Shown here: positions 1 to 13,910 of the stretch, one piece after another
Position numbering within the stretch: the first letter of the stretch is position 1
Layout: the number at the start of each line of letters is the position of its first letter
Assembly (NCBI RefSeq): GCF_022458985.1
Contig: NC_061781.1
Span: 17,639,001-17,703,000 of the forward strand
DNA from: Mugil cephalus
Lineage: Eukaryota > Chordata > Actinopteri > Mugiliformes > Mugilidae
DNA length: 64,000 nt
Reading direction: 5' to 3'
Notes under the pieces: generated by a model
Seen by the model: the letters and a program-made list of their open reading frames with translations, nothing else
Database searches by the model: none
Told to the model about the DNA's origin: nothing
Translations under genes and position numbers: made by a program

Positions 1-1217
<1,217 letters not shown>

Positions 1218-2825
1218 ATGGACCCCAGGATTACTGCTGTTCACTGAACCTGAACAGACATCACTCCTTCCCTCTGGACCAACGGAAACCGGGAATTGAC
1301 GGCTGCGATCGAAACGGGAGCGGAGGGATGGACGGCTTCTGTCTGGGGTTTAGAAAAATAAAATAAGTTGCAGTACTTGTTTTTTGTGAGGGTGTTAAGC
1401 TTCCAGGCTTTATCTGTTTCATTGCACTTACTGTGACATCGCCCATCGTAGTCGACTGCACTAAAGCGAAGGCTTTCAAACTGAGAGTTAAACGTAATGT
1501 AAACCTGCTCAGAACTTATCGTGACTCCGTAACTTGTCTGAGGATCTTCAGTGTGCTTCAGTTTCAAAGTAAAACGGTGATAGTTGTCGGTACGCTGCAA
1601 ACGAGAACAACTTACAGCTATTTTGGCAAATTAAAACTACTGAGCTCAATTTGTAGGCCACATATCTGATTAAGATTATTCCCGTTGACATCCCCTCAAA
1701 GTCCTCAAATTACGGTAACTGTTATCAGTTTTGTCTAAAGGAACGGGAGACGAGGGCACACTTGGCGATTTTGAAAACGCTGCACTAAAGTTTTAGGAGT
1801 TAGGGAAAAAGTGATGCTCTGAGTACCTTGATTGAAACTGCATCTACCAAGAAGCAGCTCTCAGGTTGGACAAACACATCGATGTACATTATTGACAGCT
1901 GAACGTAACCGCACCAAAGTCGTACACAGACACACTAAAAAAAAACAACAACAACAACAAAAAAAGAAAAACAAACAGGCTGAAAATAGAGAAAAACAAC
2001 TGTCACATAATGCCTTTAAATAAATTTTCTACAACTTCACCAGCTCATGTATTGCAGACCTTTGAGTTAATGTTTTTAGGCGATTACTGAAATTTCTGCT
2101 CTCACAACCTTTAAGATTTTGATACTAAACCTTTAAAGTCCTCAGAACTAGACTAGACTAGGTAGAAAGGAACAAACAGTTAACGCTGAAGGGAATAACT
2201 GTTGTATGTTGTCCTAATGAAAGTCTTGTTTAAACAGAGTTAGTTCATGTAGCAGTTTGTATCTTTTGATGTTTCAAACTGTGTTGGCTACTGTGTGGAT
2301 AATTTTGAGTATTGATCGGGTATGTTGTGATGTATTTCATCTTTTGCCTTGTGTAAAAACAAAAAAAAGTGTTAATCTGTAGCTTTGTGAAGGTTACAAA
2401 GAGCAAAACGTGTTAGTCAGTGTGATAATTTCTTCCAGTTCAGTCTGTTCAAGTGGAAAGTAAGTTCCGTGATTTAGTCGGTGGTGGATTTATTTTTACT
2501 AAATGTGATGAGGCCTTACGGACGGATTTCCTGTGTTTGGACATGACAACGTGTCTCAGAGGCAAAAGCAGGAGGACGGCATTGGAAAGTGGCAATGCTT
2601 TGGATAGCATTTATGAACATTGAGCTTGTGTTGGCTTAAAAGACAAAATATAAAGGCCTGTGAATATCAGCAAACCAAAGCAGTATCCCAGCGCTAACTG
2701 TGCCTGTTGTGGAACATTAATGAGCTCTGTGTGTGTGTGCTGTTTTTTGCATATGCAATCAAAGCTGTTCAAAATATCCTACAGGGTTATTGATATTAAT
2801 AAAGTGTCCAGGTGAAAAAAAAAGA
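1218..2825 (+). other. lancl3: lancl3 3' UTR with candidate poly(A) signals
   Basis: This is non-coding DNA downstream of the lancl3 stop. AATAAA-like signals occur near 1362 and at 2798-2803. The second is followed by an A-run at about 2815-2823 and is the better candidate for the distal end. No other gene is seen here; the short open frames look random. Confidence 0.5.
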
Positions 2826-2854
2826 TGGATGTGTCATATTTATCAGATGTACTT

Positions 2855-3065
2855 TTAGCTTTTTTTTTTAGCTTAGCTTTTAGTCAGTATTAAATATTTA
2901 TGCTGGACCACCACTCTACTTATTTAGTTTATGTATTTATTGTTTTTATTGCTCTATCCAGCGTATATTTATTTATATATATTTTTATTTACTTATTTAT
3001 TTAATTTTATTTATGTACATTTTATATATTATTTTTTTTTTTTAATTTTTTATTTTTTTACTCCA
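2855..3065. repeat. AT-rich low-complexity tract
   Basis: The stretch is made mostly of TTTAT/ATTTT runs and long T homopolymers with no coding potential. Confidence 0.7.
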
Positions 3066-3074
3066 GCTCTAGTG

Positions 3075-3340
3075 TTTCCTCACTGAGGACCGTCCTGTGG
3101 TTGTGGCCTGGACTCCTCTGTCTGGGCCATGTTGTCCCTTCAGTTGGGGGCTGTGATTGACTGTTGTGGACGGTCCTCTGTGATGCCGTTTCCTCATTGG
3201 GTCATCTGTGGGAAGGGGGAGGGTTCTGCAGGCTTGTTTTATATTTGTTTGTCCTATATGTGAAGCACATTGGGTTGCAATTCATTTGTGTGAAAGGTGC
3301 TATATGAATACGTTTGATTTGATTTGTTATGTTTTGTCTT
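3075..3340 (+). repeat. Interspersed repeat with LINE/SINE-like 3' tail
   Basis: The segment ends with a GTGCTATATGAATA-type block followed by short TTTGAT repeats. This resembles the 3' tails of many fish non-LTR elements and their SINEs. No ORF is present. Family assignment is from memory of fish repeats and was not searched. Confidence 0.45.
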
Positions 3341-3439
3341 TGCTCACAGACATAACACAGCTCGGTGCCCAGGTCAGGACACAGGATGGAAAACCCTCAA
3401 GAACTTCCAGCCAGAACCTTGGAAATATTACACAGGATG

Positions 3440-3860
3440 TACTGTGTGTGACATAAGAAGTAAATAACATTTAACATCTTGTGACAATACAATGGTCTAC
3501 TGGGAATGTTGCACTTAGGCATGTACCCCAGCAGGATGCAGTCTGACACAGATACACACAAAAACACTTTAGGAACAACTATAAAAAGAAGAAAACGTGA
3601 AAAACAGCACAAGTCTTCAAATTCACTAGATACCAAACTGATCACGTATCTGTGGGATGCACCAGAACATGCCTGATTAACAGAGGCCCCTCCCCTCAAC
3701 ACATAGGACCCCTCATCAACAACATCCTGTAGCCAGGACACCCTCAGAAGTTCCATGTCTATCCTCCGATGAGTCCCAACTGTTTTGGAGGCACAAGGGA
3801 GATCTACACAATATTAAGAAGGTGTATTTAATGCTGTGGCTGATCAGTGTGTATATGCAT
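3440..3860 (+). mobile_element. Decayed Tc1-like DNA transposon fragment, 3' half
   Basis: Blocks at about 3655-3745 (TGTGGGATGCACC onwards) and 3765-3855 resemble the 3' transposase region and end of a common fish Tc1/mariner-like element. In that family the corresponding region encodes the DDE motif neighbourhood and the element ends in a conserved GTGGCTGATCAGTGT-like block, seen here at 3836-3850. All frames are broken. A second fragment that appears to be the same family lies at 42,600-42,800. Confidence 0.5.
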
Positions 3861-4490
3861 AATGACAATAAAGTAAAGGATAACATTCAGAGGAAATGAG
3901 TCACTTCACTGCATGAACTCATTGTGCTGTTGTTGCAAACTTGTTGCATAAAAAGCCTCTTCCGCAACGTGACTGAAATTGCAGCCGAAACACACATTGC
4001 ATCCGTTTGATGCAAAAAGGCAAAACCATCATCAAGATTCATCTTGAAAACACATGCAAATGAAGGAGGAGAGACATGTGGATGGAAAGCTGCTTTCAAA
4101 ATAATCTGCATATCTGCAGCAGTCACAGAGGACAAGTGGTTAACACTGTTAATTCATCTAAAGTGTTTGTTTTCTCTTCTTCATTTATGTGATTTTTCTC
4201 GCGGGTTAATTCATGTTTGTGCGCTAAGTGTGGTTGTTGTTTTTTTATTATTATTTATTTATATTTAAACCCCTAATTAAAAAGATGCGACCCTCTACAG
4301 TGCGGCTCTGTGCGCGCAGTCATAACAACTACAGGGCACTACATTATCGTCTTCGGGGCGTTTTCTTCACACTGACAGGCGCTTCAGTGCGCACTGGAGA
4401 GTGCAGCGCCTCTTGCGCCCCCCACAGACTCCACCCGGGACAACACTCGGCCGAAACGTCCTGCCTTGCCTGCCTTGCCTCAAACCGCGG

Positions 4491-4562
4491 ATGAGCTGCT
4501 GCTGCTGCTGCTGCCGCCGCCGCCGCCGCCGCCGTCGTCCCCTCCAGCGGGCGCCTGACTGA
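4491..4562 (+). other. Upstream ORF 1 in xk leader, 23 aa with Cys6-Arg8 run
   Basis: The frame starts ATG AGC and reads through the trinucleotide repeat as six Cys codons then eight Arg codons, ending PLQRAPD before TGA at 4560-4562. It lies 83 bases before the xk ATG. It would be translated only if transcription starts upstream of 4491. Confidence 0.35.
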
Positions 4563-4582
4563 CGGCTCGTGGCGGTGTCGTT

Positions 4583-4639
4583 ATGGACGTGCGCACCCGG
4601 TGCGAAGCAGCGCGGCGCGTTCCCCAAATGGCGGAGTGA
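4583..4639 (+). other. Upstream ORF 2 in xk leader, 18 aa, ends 6 bases before xk ATG
   Basis: The ATG at 4583 opens an 18-codon frame that stops with TGA at 4637-4639, just before the xk start at 4646. The close spacing could lower initiation at xk. Translation is inferred only. Confidence 0.35.
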
Positions 4640-4645
4640 GTGAGA

Positions 4646-7600
4646 ATGCGACTCCCCAGTTCCATCTTTGTGTCGGTGTCTCTGTTCACGGCCGAGACCA
4701 CGGCAGCGCTGTACCTCAGCTCCACGTACCGCTCCGCCGGGGACCAAATCTGGCAGGGACTCACGCTCCTCTTCACGCTCGTACCGTCCGTGCTCGTGCA
4801 GCTGACTCTCACCTTCATCCACCGGGACCTGAGCAGGGACAGACCGCTCATCCTGCTGCTGCACATCCTGCAGCTCGGTCCCATCGTCAGGTGAGTGGTG
4901 ACATGTTTATCTGTGTTTGCCCCGCACAGAATCCCCGCATATCACTGTATCGTTAACGTCCACTGCGCCCGGGGAGGACTCGTCTGTCATGTCAGTGCCC
5001 GTGTAGGTTTTGTATCCCCGGATTGTTTTGTCCCTCTCCTGCCTCCGTTCACTTGTTTACGGATGGCTGGCTGAATGCGTTGCGCACATGCTGTTGTTTT
5101 CATTCGCCCTGGCCCTTTGTCTGTGGTCTGTTGCGTGGCTACATGTTGGTGCAGCGATGTATGTGTGTGGGTCGTTTATTTCGAAAGTAAAGCCGATCGG
5201 CGAGGCCCCCTGCATATCAATATGTTCCATACAAACACACAGCTGCCGTTCGGCCCGGGCACAGAGGGCTCCCACAACTGTCTCCCCCACAGTTTGGTCG
5301 CATTCAGGCCCAGCTGTGTGTGATTTATTCATGCCTGTTCTGTCTGAAGGGGCATTAAATCACAACAACCGGGCCCAGCTGTACGCGGGGCATGAACAAG
5401 CTCACGCAGATCCACACTGCTGTGGAGGAGTCTCTTAATAGGCCCCGGTGTTTCCCTGCATAAGCCCGGTTTTCTTCTGACCATCTGCTTCAGCTGCAGG
5501 AATCTGAGACTAATCCTGCCATGTAGAGATCCTCCCTGCTGTACACACATGAATGACACCATTTTCAAATATGCAACAACAGGAGATCTAACCCTGGTAA
5601 CCCACTAACCCCCCCTCCCAAGAAAAACAAACTCACTTCCTAAAATGTAGGCTAGGGCTGACAAAAGTTGTTCTTGGATTAATTTGTACAGGAACAGAAC
5701 TGCAACCGTGGAGATGATCCAAGGCAAACAATTAACTGTTCAATTGGGAAAATTATCAGAAGATTAATAAATAATGAAAATTCTCCAGCCCTAATAAAAA
5801 GCTCTTAATTCGAGTGGAGCTGCACTCAATTTAGTCATGAGGATACTCATCATGAAGAAGGAAAAACACACATAATGTTCTTTGTGGCTTCTGAACGAGC
5901 TTTACCAGACCATCAGACCAAAGTGTGAATAACTGGCGATGATGATGATAAATGTCTGGACCTCAGCCAGTTCAGATTATTTAAGAAATGTTTTGATGTA
6001 TGTGGAAGCGCAGCTCTGCGTAGCTGCAGATCCTCTTAACTTGACCTTTCGCTTGTTCAGTGCACAAATTCATAGATTACAGCTAGTCAAATGTGACATT
6101 TTATCTTTTGTTCAGACAAGGAGCCTATTTGTTGGGCAAAACAAGCTCTTTTATCAGACACTTCATAGACTAATATAACAGAAACAAATGTCAGATAGCT
6201 CTTGGGGATCAAAATAACATGTATTTTTTTTTTTCTTTTTTTGTGATATCGTCACACTCGGCCTCATCCCTCGACGAAGACGGTTCTATTTGTGACTCAG
6301 AAACATTCGCGTTTTAGTCCTTTGGTCCCCCGGCGGCGGCCTCCACGCCTCTGACCTCCGCTGCCTGTTTCCCCCTCCAGTGTTCATTTGAATGATTACT
6401 GCTCAGATGTCTATATCTTCCCTCAGCGAGGAGCAAATCTAAGAATAGCACATGTCACTGCTGGCTCCTTATCTCTACCAACACAAGCAGAAACGGGAAT
6501 GTCCGCCTCTGCTGCAGACAGCGCGGCAGCACTTCCTCCTTTTATCCACCCAACACTTAAGACGTCTCAACAGCCTTAATCATGTTGTTTCACGACAGTA
6601 GTTCCCCAGTTGGTAGACACGCAGAAAACATTTGTGTACTTGTTTATGTTTTTTTTTTTTTTTTTTTGACACTGCATACATCATCCCTCATTAGCAGCAT
6701 ATAAGACAGTTGGTGTGAGGGGCCATTTCTTCTTTTGCAGAAGACGCAGACTGTAATCTCTCTCTGTCCAGAGCAGACGTCTGACAAAAATAATCTAAGT
6801 TCAAAGTCCCCTTCCAACCTTTTTCTGTAGATTCTGAGTGTTTATAGTCCCTCTAGTGTGGTAGGTGATCACAGTCTGATATGCACCTTAAACAAACTTA
6901 ATGAAGAAGATAAAAAAAATAAAAAATAATTCATATATGTCTTTAAAAATGCAAAATCAGATCATACTGGAACTTAATGAAACGGTGATGTTGCACTCCA
7001 GTGAAAAATAGTAAAAACACTGCGTCAGATCAGAGTTTCAACTCATTGTTTAGATTTCCACCTCCTATTATTTTATTGCTTTATGCTCGATTGAGTAAAT
7101 AAGGGCCTTACAGTAGAGTTTAATGTTGCTTCCTGTTAAATGATAAATGATCTTGTGATGTGTAATGAGGCAATTCAATGGTTTTAGAAATTGCATATTC
7201 CTAGATTCAGGATTGTTTAATGGGGACAAATGACTTGATTGAACTCTATCATCTCAGTACAAATCTTAGGATGTAGGATACGATAGTTCAGTATCTGCAC
7301 ATATGCGCGCAATTGACAAAGGAAGTGAGTTTATGAAACCTAAATGTCGCACGATGTTTGTACATCCCAAACATTGTGTACAGCCAGTGTTTCACATACA
7401 GCCAGTGACGTGACGCGTTACTAATTTAGCAATATTGACCGAAGCAGATATAAATTGATATTGATAACTTACAGCGCAATAATGAGAGTGGTCCCCCCCC
7501 GCAGCTCCATTCAGCTTTACAGACATTCACAGCGTGTCGGCATTTTGTTTTATTTCCAGTCGCCGGTTTTACCATCTTATTAGTTTATCTGTCAGCATCT

Positions 7601-10600
7601 TTCTGCTGTAGCCAACTAGAAAAATACCCACCGTTGTTGTTCTGCTTTTCGGTAGAAACAGGTGATGTAAGGCGTGATTGTCTGCGTGTTTGTGCATGTT
7701 GCTGGATTTTGATCTGGTGACTTGGGAGACCTCTGAACTCACTGTCACGTCAAAAAACAAGTTTGAGACATATTTTCCTCGGTGGCATGTTGCGTCCTCC
7801 CGCCGGAAATAGCCATCAGGCCTTGAAGAGATGAGCCACATTTTTAGCAATACTCCGATCAGCTTGTATGTATTTAAACCGTGACTTTGTTTTTTATTAA
7901 GGGGCAAGAAAACATTCTCCAGTCCATTACACACCAGCAGCAGCACCAGCAGCAGCAGCAGCAGTGTGGGTTGTTTGTACGATGCTAAATTTGATCCTAG
8001 CACCTGCAGCCTCAACAGACATCGAGATTCACCACACTACGCTGTGTTTTCAGTCTTCAGCTGTCTTGTTTTTGTGCCTGTGCCCATTGCAGCCTCTCAT
8101 TACTGTCCTTAGCCGTCAGCGGTGGAACCCGATGGAGTCCTCTCTTGTCGTATCCCATCCGCTTCTGAGTTACTGTTGGCTTTCTGTCAGCTCCGACCAC
8201 TCTCCCTGCAGATCTGGCTTTTATTATTAAATCATTTGGGGATTTTTTTGCTCAGCAGAGCTGGGGTAAAAAAAAAGGAGATTAGCCAAACCAGACTGTC
8301 CAACACAACAATTAAATTACAGTCTCTGAGATCACAGTTTCCTTTATGTGCTTTAATCTCCCCTGACTTGTATGTTCATGTCTTTATTGATGATGATAAG
8401 CTGGAAACAGAGTGTGAGACTGTGCTTAGTCACACCAGCTTTGTTTCGTTTTCGTTGCTATCGAAGTAAATGTCTCTCCAGTGTTTCTCACACCGATACA
8501 CAGCCATTCTACTATTGTACTGGTTGCGTAGCAGCTCTTCTACGTTGGGTCAGCACTCCCTTGACCTCTGGCTCCTTGCCCACACTCTGCACTATAGTGT
8601 TGCTTTACTATGACCCTGTCAAATACACTATCACCGACGGCTTTTTCAATATCAATAATGCCACAGAGTTAAATTCTGGCGTACACAACGCTGATGGTAA
8701 AATGACCTCAGCGTTTTTTTGGACTCCCTCCTGCATCTACTCACACGCTTGTGACATTAAGTTAGCACCCAGACAGTCAGTTGCCGCCTGTATATTAATT
8801 GGAGCTCGTAGACTACTTGTAGTGAAAGTGGTACTTTTTTTTTTTTTATACGCATTTATTAATTATCATTCAGCTATTCTGACCTCTTGCCTCTGGTTGT
8901 CCCAGGAACCAGGTTGAAACAGAGAGGAAATTATATTATCACAGATGCAGCTTGTGCATGTTAGGTAGGCCCGGACATGGCCTGTTTTTTAAATCCTGTC
9001 TTAAAACGCTTATTTATTTATTTATTTTGGCAGTTAATTCAGGTTATGCTTTTTTTTTTTTTTTTTTTTGCATTAAATGTGCTTTTATCTCAGTTTTAGC
9101 CTTTGACGGATTAAATTCCCTGGAGAGTAAAACCGACACAAGGGAAAAAGAGCTCAAAAGAAACAACCAAGCGCGTGCAAGCTTTCAAATGCATGACGGT
9201 TAAAGAAGAAGCACTTAGAAAGTAAGACTCAACTCTATAAGCCATCAGTGTTCATAAAAGTCAAAATTAGAGGACACGTGACAGATCCAGCTGGCCATAA
9301 ATGTAGTTTACCAGCTTGGAGAGTAGCTGTGTGTATTCATGAGAAGAACCACTTCATCTTCACGGTGTGCAGATACATTAGAGAAAATCCATAAACTCTT
9401 TCTGAATAATGGATGAATTGATTCGTAAATTATTAACAATTTTTAACGCAGGAATACTGATTGTTAGAGGAATAGCCAGGAAATGTGGTGCACGTATTGA
9501 TATATTCACGGTCCCCAGAAGATGAGTCCTGCAGCCTTTTCCTGTAGCACCACGCAATATGCTGGCAAGTTACCGCAAAATCTGTTGAACGGTACTTTAA
9601 TGCATGGGCGCACAATCAGGACAGGCAAACAAAGCAAATATTGGGGGGCCTCCGGATGGCTGCCATTTGGCATGTTTTGCAGCGACAACCATAAATGTCT
9701 CACATTGCAGCTGCAAAAGCGTGTCCGCGTTATCAGTGTGAGCACAACAGCACACAGGGCTGCTAGCTCGGCCGCTTATCTTCGCTATTGTCTCAGCTCT
9801 GTTTGAAAGTGACTGCAAGTCGTCTGTCACTGAGCGCCTTTGTGTGTACTCTAAGAAGAATTAACTTCCTTTTAATGACTCTAATGCAGTTCCGATGAGT
9901 GAGAATAATTAAGGGGTAATGAAAAGCTGCCTGCCTCTTAACGACACAACAGACGCCTCTGCAGCTCCTCGTGGTCTCTGCTCCTCCGCTGTTTCAGGTG
10001 CCTGGAGGCGTTCTGCATCTACGGCAGCGTGGGTCGCGTGGAGGAGCCGTATGTCAGCATCACCAGGAAGAAGCAAATGCCCCGCGGGGGTCAGTCCGAG
10101 GAGGTGGAGCGGCAGGTGGGGCAGGCGGAGGGCAAACTGTTTACGCACCGAGCGGCCTTCGCCCGCACCTCTGTCATCCAGGCCTTCCTGGGATCGGCCC
10201 CCCAGCTCACGTTGCAGCTCTACATCTGCGTCCTGCAGCAGGGGGTGTCCATCGGAAGAGGTGAGAGGGGCGGTGGGGGGGGGGGCAAAGTCCATGCAGA
10301 GGCTGCAGTCTGTCACGGCTCCACTGGGACGTGGGCTGATCAGATGAGTGCCGTATTGGAAATAAGCGGATGGTGCTTTCATGAGTCAAAGTGATGTTAT
10401 GTAACCGCCTCTCTGATATTGAGGATGGAAAACGGTGATTCTCTCTGTCGACCGGTGCGGATCTGGGGGGTCAAACTGTAACTCTGTGAGCGTGGGTGTG
10501 CGTGTCAGTACATCTATTCCTGAGAGAGATTTAGCAAAGGGTTCACGCAAAGTCAATCTAGGACATCTGGTCCTTAAATTAGGGCGAGATAAAATACGCT

Positions 10601-12836
10601 ATGAATATCGGTATAAATATCTCTGCCGTTGTTAGTCTGACACATCTGTTACAGATTTAATGCCATGAACGTCTCAGATGATATGGTCAGGGTCAGTTAT
10701 TCCACTAGAGAGGCGACTGTTTGCACATTAAAACATTAAAACTGCTGATGTAATAATTCCTGATCCCATTACTGTGAACGTAACGTAAATGATGGAGGAC
10801 AAATGTTCCAGTCTGTGCAAAAAAAAAATGTTAAACGTTAATCAGACGAGCTGGATATCATCTATCAACTACCCTCTTTGTGTGACTGATTTGTCCCCAT
10901 TTGTGTGCACAGCTACTACATGTTTTACTTTTACTGCTCAGTTTTAACAGGAGATTTGTTACATGAACCAGAGGTCTTCAACGTTTTTCAGGGCACGGAC
11001 CCACAAACTGATGGAGAGATTAAGTAGGAGCCCCCTACCTACTATATGTGCTCTATTTTAAACTCGGCCTAGTGCTATTAATATATATACATCATTATTA
11101 TCATGTTGCATTCAATATTAAGCCTTTCAAATAATACACAGGTTCAATTATTAATTTTTTTATTTCAAACATGTTCAATAATAGTAACTACTTACTTACC
11201 GTAACTTACTCAAATTTCACCTGGGGGCTGAATAGGCTCTCGATCAACTATGGCGCCAATTCGTGTTAATGTTTATTTAAAGAAATTTAAATTTGTGGGG
11301 AAAATTGAAAAATATATATATATATATGTAAAAAATGTCTAATCAGATTTTGCGACCCCCCCTGCAGTACCCCTGCGGACCCCCTAAAGGTCACATATGA
11401 CATAAACCAACAGCTTTTTCATAATTTATACAAACAAGATGTTTCACCTTCCGAGTCCATCTGCTCGCCCATAAATACACAAAATAAATTATTTATAGTG
11501 TGAAACCGAGAAATCCTGTTTAAAGTGAGTGATTTTAACACTTTAATGCGCTTCATGATAGTTTTATTTCTTACACTTATCATGTAAGTACTTATTATCC
11601 GAGAACACTTATATTTGTGTGTATAAATAAAAAAAAAAAATAGAATTCTTTACAACCTAAATGTGTTCAAATGATAATGTTTTAGTGCTAATGACTAAGA
11701 TGTAAGTGTTACTTTTTTGGTGGGTTTCCTGGCAGCTTCATGCTTGGTTACTTTCCAAAAAGGAGAAGTGAAACTCTCCTTGTAAATAAATAAACTCTCT
11801 GGAGAAAAGGTTAGAAGAAAAGTGACCCCGTCTTTTTAAAATGATCATATTTCTGTTTTTCTTTTTTTTTGTTTGTTTGTTTGTTTTTTTTGCCACGTCA
11901 GGCACACTGATGGTGATCTCCCTCCTGTCCATCGTGTACGGAGCACTGCGCTGCAACATCCTGGCCATAAAGCTTAAATATGACGACTACGAAGTGGACA
12001 TCCGGCCTATGGCTTACCTGTGCATTTTTCTGTGGAGGAGCTTCGAGATCGCCACTCGTGTGGTGGTTCTGGTTCTGTTCAGCTCCGTGCTGCAGCTCTG
12101 GGTGCTGCCCGTGGTCCTGCTGAACTTCCTCACTTTCTTCCTCTACCCTTGGATCCTGTTCTGGCAGAGCCACTCGCCGTTCCCCGAGAATATAGAAAAA
12201 ACTCTCACCAGGGTGGGAACCACCATCGTGCTTTGCCTTCTCACCTTCCTCTACGCCGGCATCAACATGTTCTGCTGGTCGGCCGTGCAGGTGAAACTCA
12301 ACGACCCGGACCTCATCAACAAGTCCCAGAACTGGTATCGCATGGCCGTGTACTACATGCTGCGTTTTGTGGAGAATGCCTCCCTGCTCCTGCTGTGGTA
12401 CATCTATAAAACGGACTTCTACAAGTTCATGTGTGCCCCGCTGCTGGTGCTGCAGCTGCTGGTGGCCTACGCCATCGGCATCTTCTTCATGCTGATCTTC
12501 TACCAGTTCTGCCACCCGTGTCGGAGGCTCTTCTCCTCCAGCATGACGCAGGGGATGTGGGACTGCTCCTCTCTTCTCTGCCTGATGTGCAACTCTTCTT
12601 CGCCGCGGAACAGGCCGATAGGAAAGGCCATGCTGGGGCCTCGGGGCCCGTCCGCTCACAAGGAGTCGGCCGACGACCGAGCCCACGACACGGGCAGCGA
12701 CACCTCGGACGACATGCCAAACGACACAACCTATGACATGCTCAATGACACAATCTATGACATTCCCAACGAAACGGACAACACAGGAGGCGGAATCAAC
12801 GGTGACCTTAGCCACAGCGTGTCCTGCGACGCTTAA
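4646..12836 (+). CDS. xk: XK membrane protein (Kell-associated, XKR family), complete, 480 aa
   Basis: Exons are 4646-4890, 9998-10260 and 11902-12836, with introns of 5,107 and 1,641 bp. Phases agree (2, then 1) and the stop is TAA at 12834-12836. The three-exon layout matches mammalian XK. The start [14 protein letters not shown] followed by AETTAAL matches the XK N-terminus. Later landmarks are [75 protein letters not shown] and CWSAVQ. Several hydrophobic segments fit the roughly ten-helix XK fold. In human, XK pairs with Kell and with VPS13A and has been linked to phospholipid scrambling. The fish protein is longer than human XK (444 aa). The extra length is a low-complexity acidic tail after about residue 415 that carries a threefold eight-residue repeat. 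Confidence 0.97.
5654..5792. mobile_element. Short MITE-like element with AGGGCTG/CAGCCCT ends
   Basis: AGGGCTG at 5654-5660 is matched by CAGCCCT at 5786-5792, enclosing about 125 bp of AT-rich non-coding DNA. This resembles widespread fish non-autonomous elements with ends of this kind. The short inverted repeat alone is weak proof. Confidence 0.4.
7930..7965. repeat. CAG-rich microsatellite in xk intron 1
   Basis: It is an interrupted CAG run ending in about five perfect units before TGTGGG. It is non-coding here. Confidence 0.7.
10965..11400. repeat. Degenerate interspersed repeat in xk intron 2
   Basis: A segment starting AGGTCTTCAACGTTTTTCAG and ending near the C-rich block GCGACCCCCCCTGCAG and GACCCCCTAAAG resembles an abundant fish non-autonomous repeat with these ends. 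The middle is AT-rich with a (TA)n tract near 11,313-11,327. The family name is not assigned. Confidence 0.45.
12708..12779 (+). repeat. xk: Three 24-bp coding tandem units in the xk C-terminal tail
   Basis: Three in-frame units encode [16 protein letters not shown] and YDIPNETD (residues about 439-462). They share the pattern x-D-[MI]-x-N-[DE]-T-x. The third contains YDIP, which fits the pYDxP pattern known for Crk-type SH2 ligands. Any binding role is inference. Confidence 0.75.
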
Positions 12837-13910
12837 AGCATCACGTGTTCTCAGTCGTGCCATTCAAGAGACAAATATCATAACCTTGTGTGACTTTTTA
12901 AGTGCCACGTGGATCCTTCCGCTCTCATATATCCATCTCAACTCGTACACGAAGCAAATGTGCCCTTAACTTCAGTCCGGTCCCGGCTGCGCAGTGTTCA
13001 CATGCAGAGGTGGCGCTCACCTGTCTCGGCAGCCCACACGCTAACCGTTCATCCTGCAGCCTTGACTGCAAATAAAAAAAAAACCCACGTACACCACCAG
13101 TACTCCTTTAGGTTTGAAGGCCGTGTCTGCTTATATGCTGCATTACTGATCACAAAGAGCCATGCATTTTAAGTGATTGTATTTCGCGTCTCTTTTGGCA
13201 TGGAGGTGTGCATGTGTGGAGCCTCAGATGAGGTGTTATTCAGCAAAGGGGGTGAGTATCTTCGTTTCGTTCCTTTTTTAACCCTTTGCTTGTTTCATTG
13301 CTGCAAGCAATCGGCCTTTTTACTCCTGAATAAGAGCTTTACGATTAATTACGCGCTGCTTCTGTGATGTAGTTGTGCTTGACGATGAGATGATAATCTG
13401 CACATGTTGTTAAAGAGACCTTTTGATCACCCAACACGTTATTGTAAAGCACGGACAGCGTTTCTTGCACGTCTACAGGAAAAAAAGAAAAAAAAAGACT
13501 TCACTTGCTTTGGTTCAACTGTTGAGCAGCAGCAGCAGCAGCAGCAGTGATGTGAAACGCTTTTTTTTTTTTTTTGGATGTATTTGCATTTTTCTGATTC
13601 ATGCCTGCTAACGTCTGTCTGCTCTGTGTCTCTAGTTAGAGTGTTGACACTGGGTGCACACAATGCAATGTTATATCTAACAGAGAAAAAAAAATTGTGT
13701 ATGTGTTTGGAAACCTAACAATGTACTTTTGCTTTTTTTTTTCAAACTTCAGTGTATTGTAATGTGTGTGTATGAGAGAGAAAGAGAATGTCAGTGTGGT
13801 TGTTTTTGCACTAACTCCTTTTTGCAATGTATCTTAAGAGGGATCACAACCTCGGGTATCACATGAATGCTCCCAATGTTTGTACACATAAAACAAAAAA
13901 AATAAATAAA
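12837..13910 (+). other. xk: xk 3' UTR region with candidate poly(A) signals
   Basis: AATAAA occurs at 13,071-13,076 within an A-run and again at about 13,901-13,910 (AATAAATAAA). A short AGC run lies near 13,526-13,547. No other coding exon is seen. The real end of the mRNA cannot be fixed from sequence alone. Confidence 0.5.

Larger units (their letters stand above)
4275..4645 (+). promoter_or_regulatory. xk: CpG-rich promoter and 5' leader of xk
   Basis: Base composition shifts sharply to GC and CpG from about 4280 up to the xk start, as in vertebrate CpG-island promoters. No TATA box is evident. The leader holds a compound trinucleotide repeat, (GCT)n then (GCC)n, at about 4495-4535. Two upstream ATGs open short reading frames at 4491-4562 and 4583-4639. 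The transcription start is not known, so it is uncertain how much of this is in the mRNA. Confidence 0.6.
4891..9997 (+). other. xk: xk intron 1 (5.1 kb), no further gene seen
   Basis: It is bounded by GTGAGT at 4891 and TTTCAG ending at 9997. It contains a short MITE-like inverted-repeat element (5654-5792), T-runs near 6225, 6650, 8840 and 9050, and a CAG-rich stretch at about 7930-7965. Open frames at 7569-8015 (-) and 8372-8917 (+) show no recognisable domain and are probably random. Confidence 0.7.

Noticed and set aside
4367-4864. - strand frame of 165 codons over the xk leader
   Set aside because: It is an antisense read of a CpG-rich leader and trinucleotide repeat, with poly-Gln/Arg from the repeat; no conserved domain.
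8372-8917. 181-codon + frame in xk intron 1
   Set aside because: It lies in an intron, runs through T-runs, has no recognisable motif and no splice support.
11898-12863. Long - strand open frame (321 codons) opposite xk exon 3
   Set aside because: It is the antisense shadow of a GC-rich coding exon whose + strand matches XK exactly.
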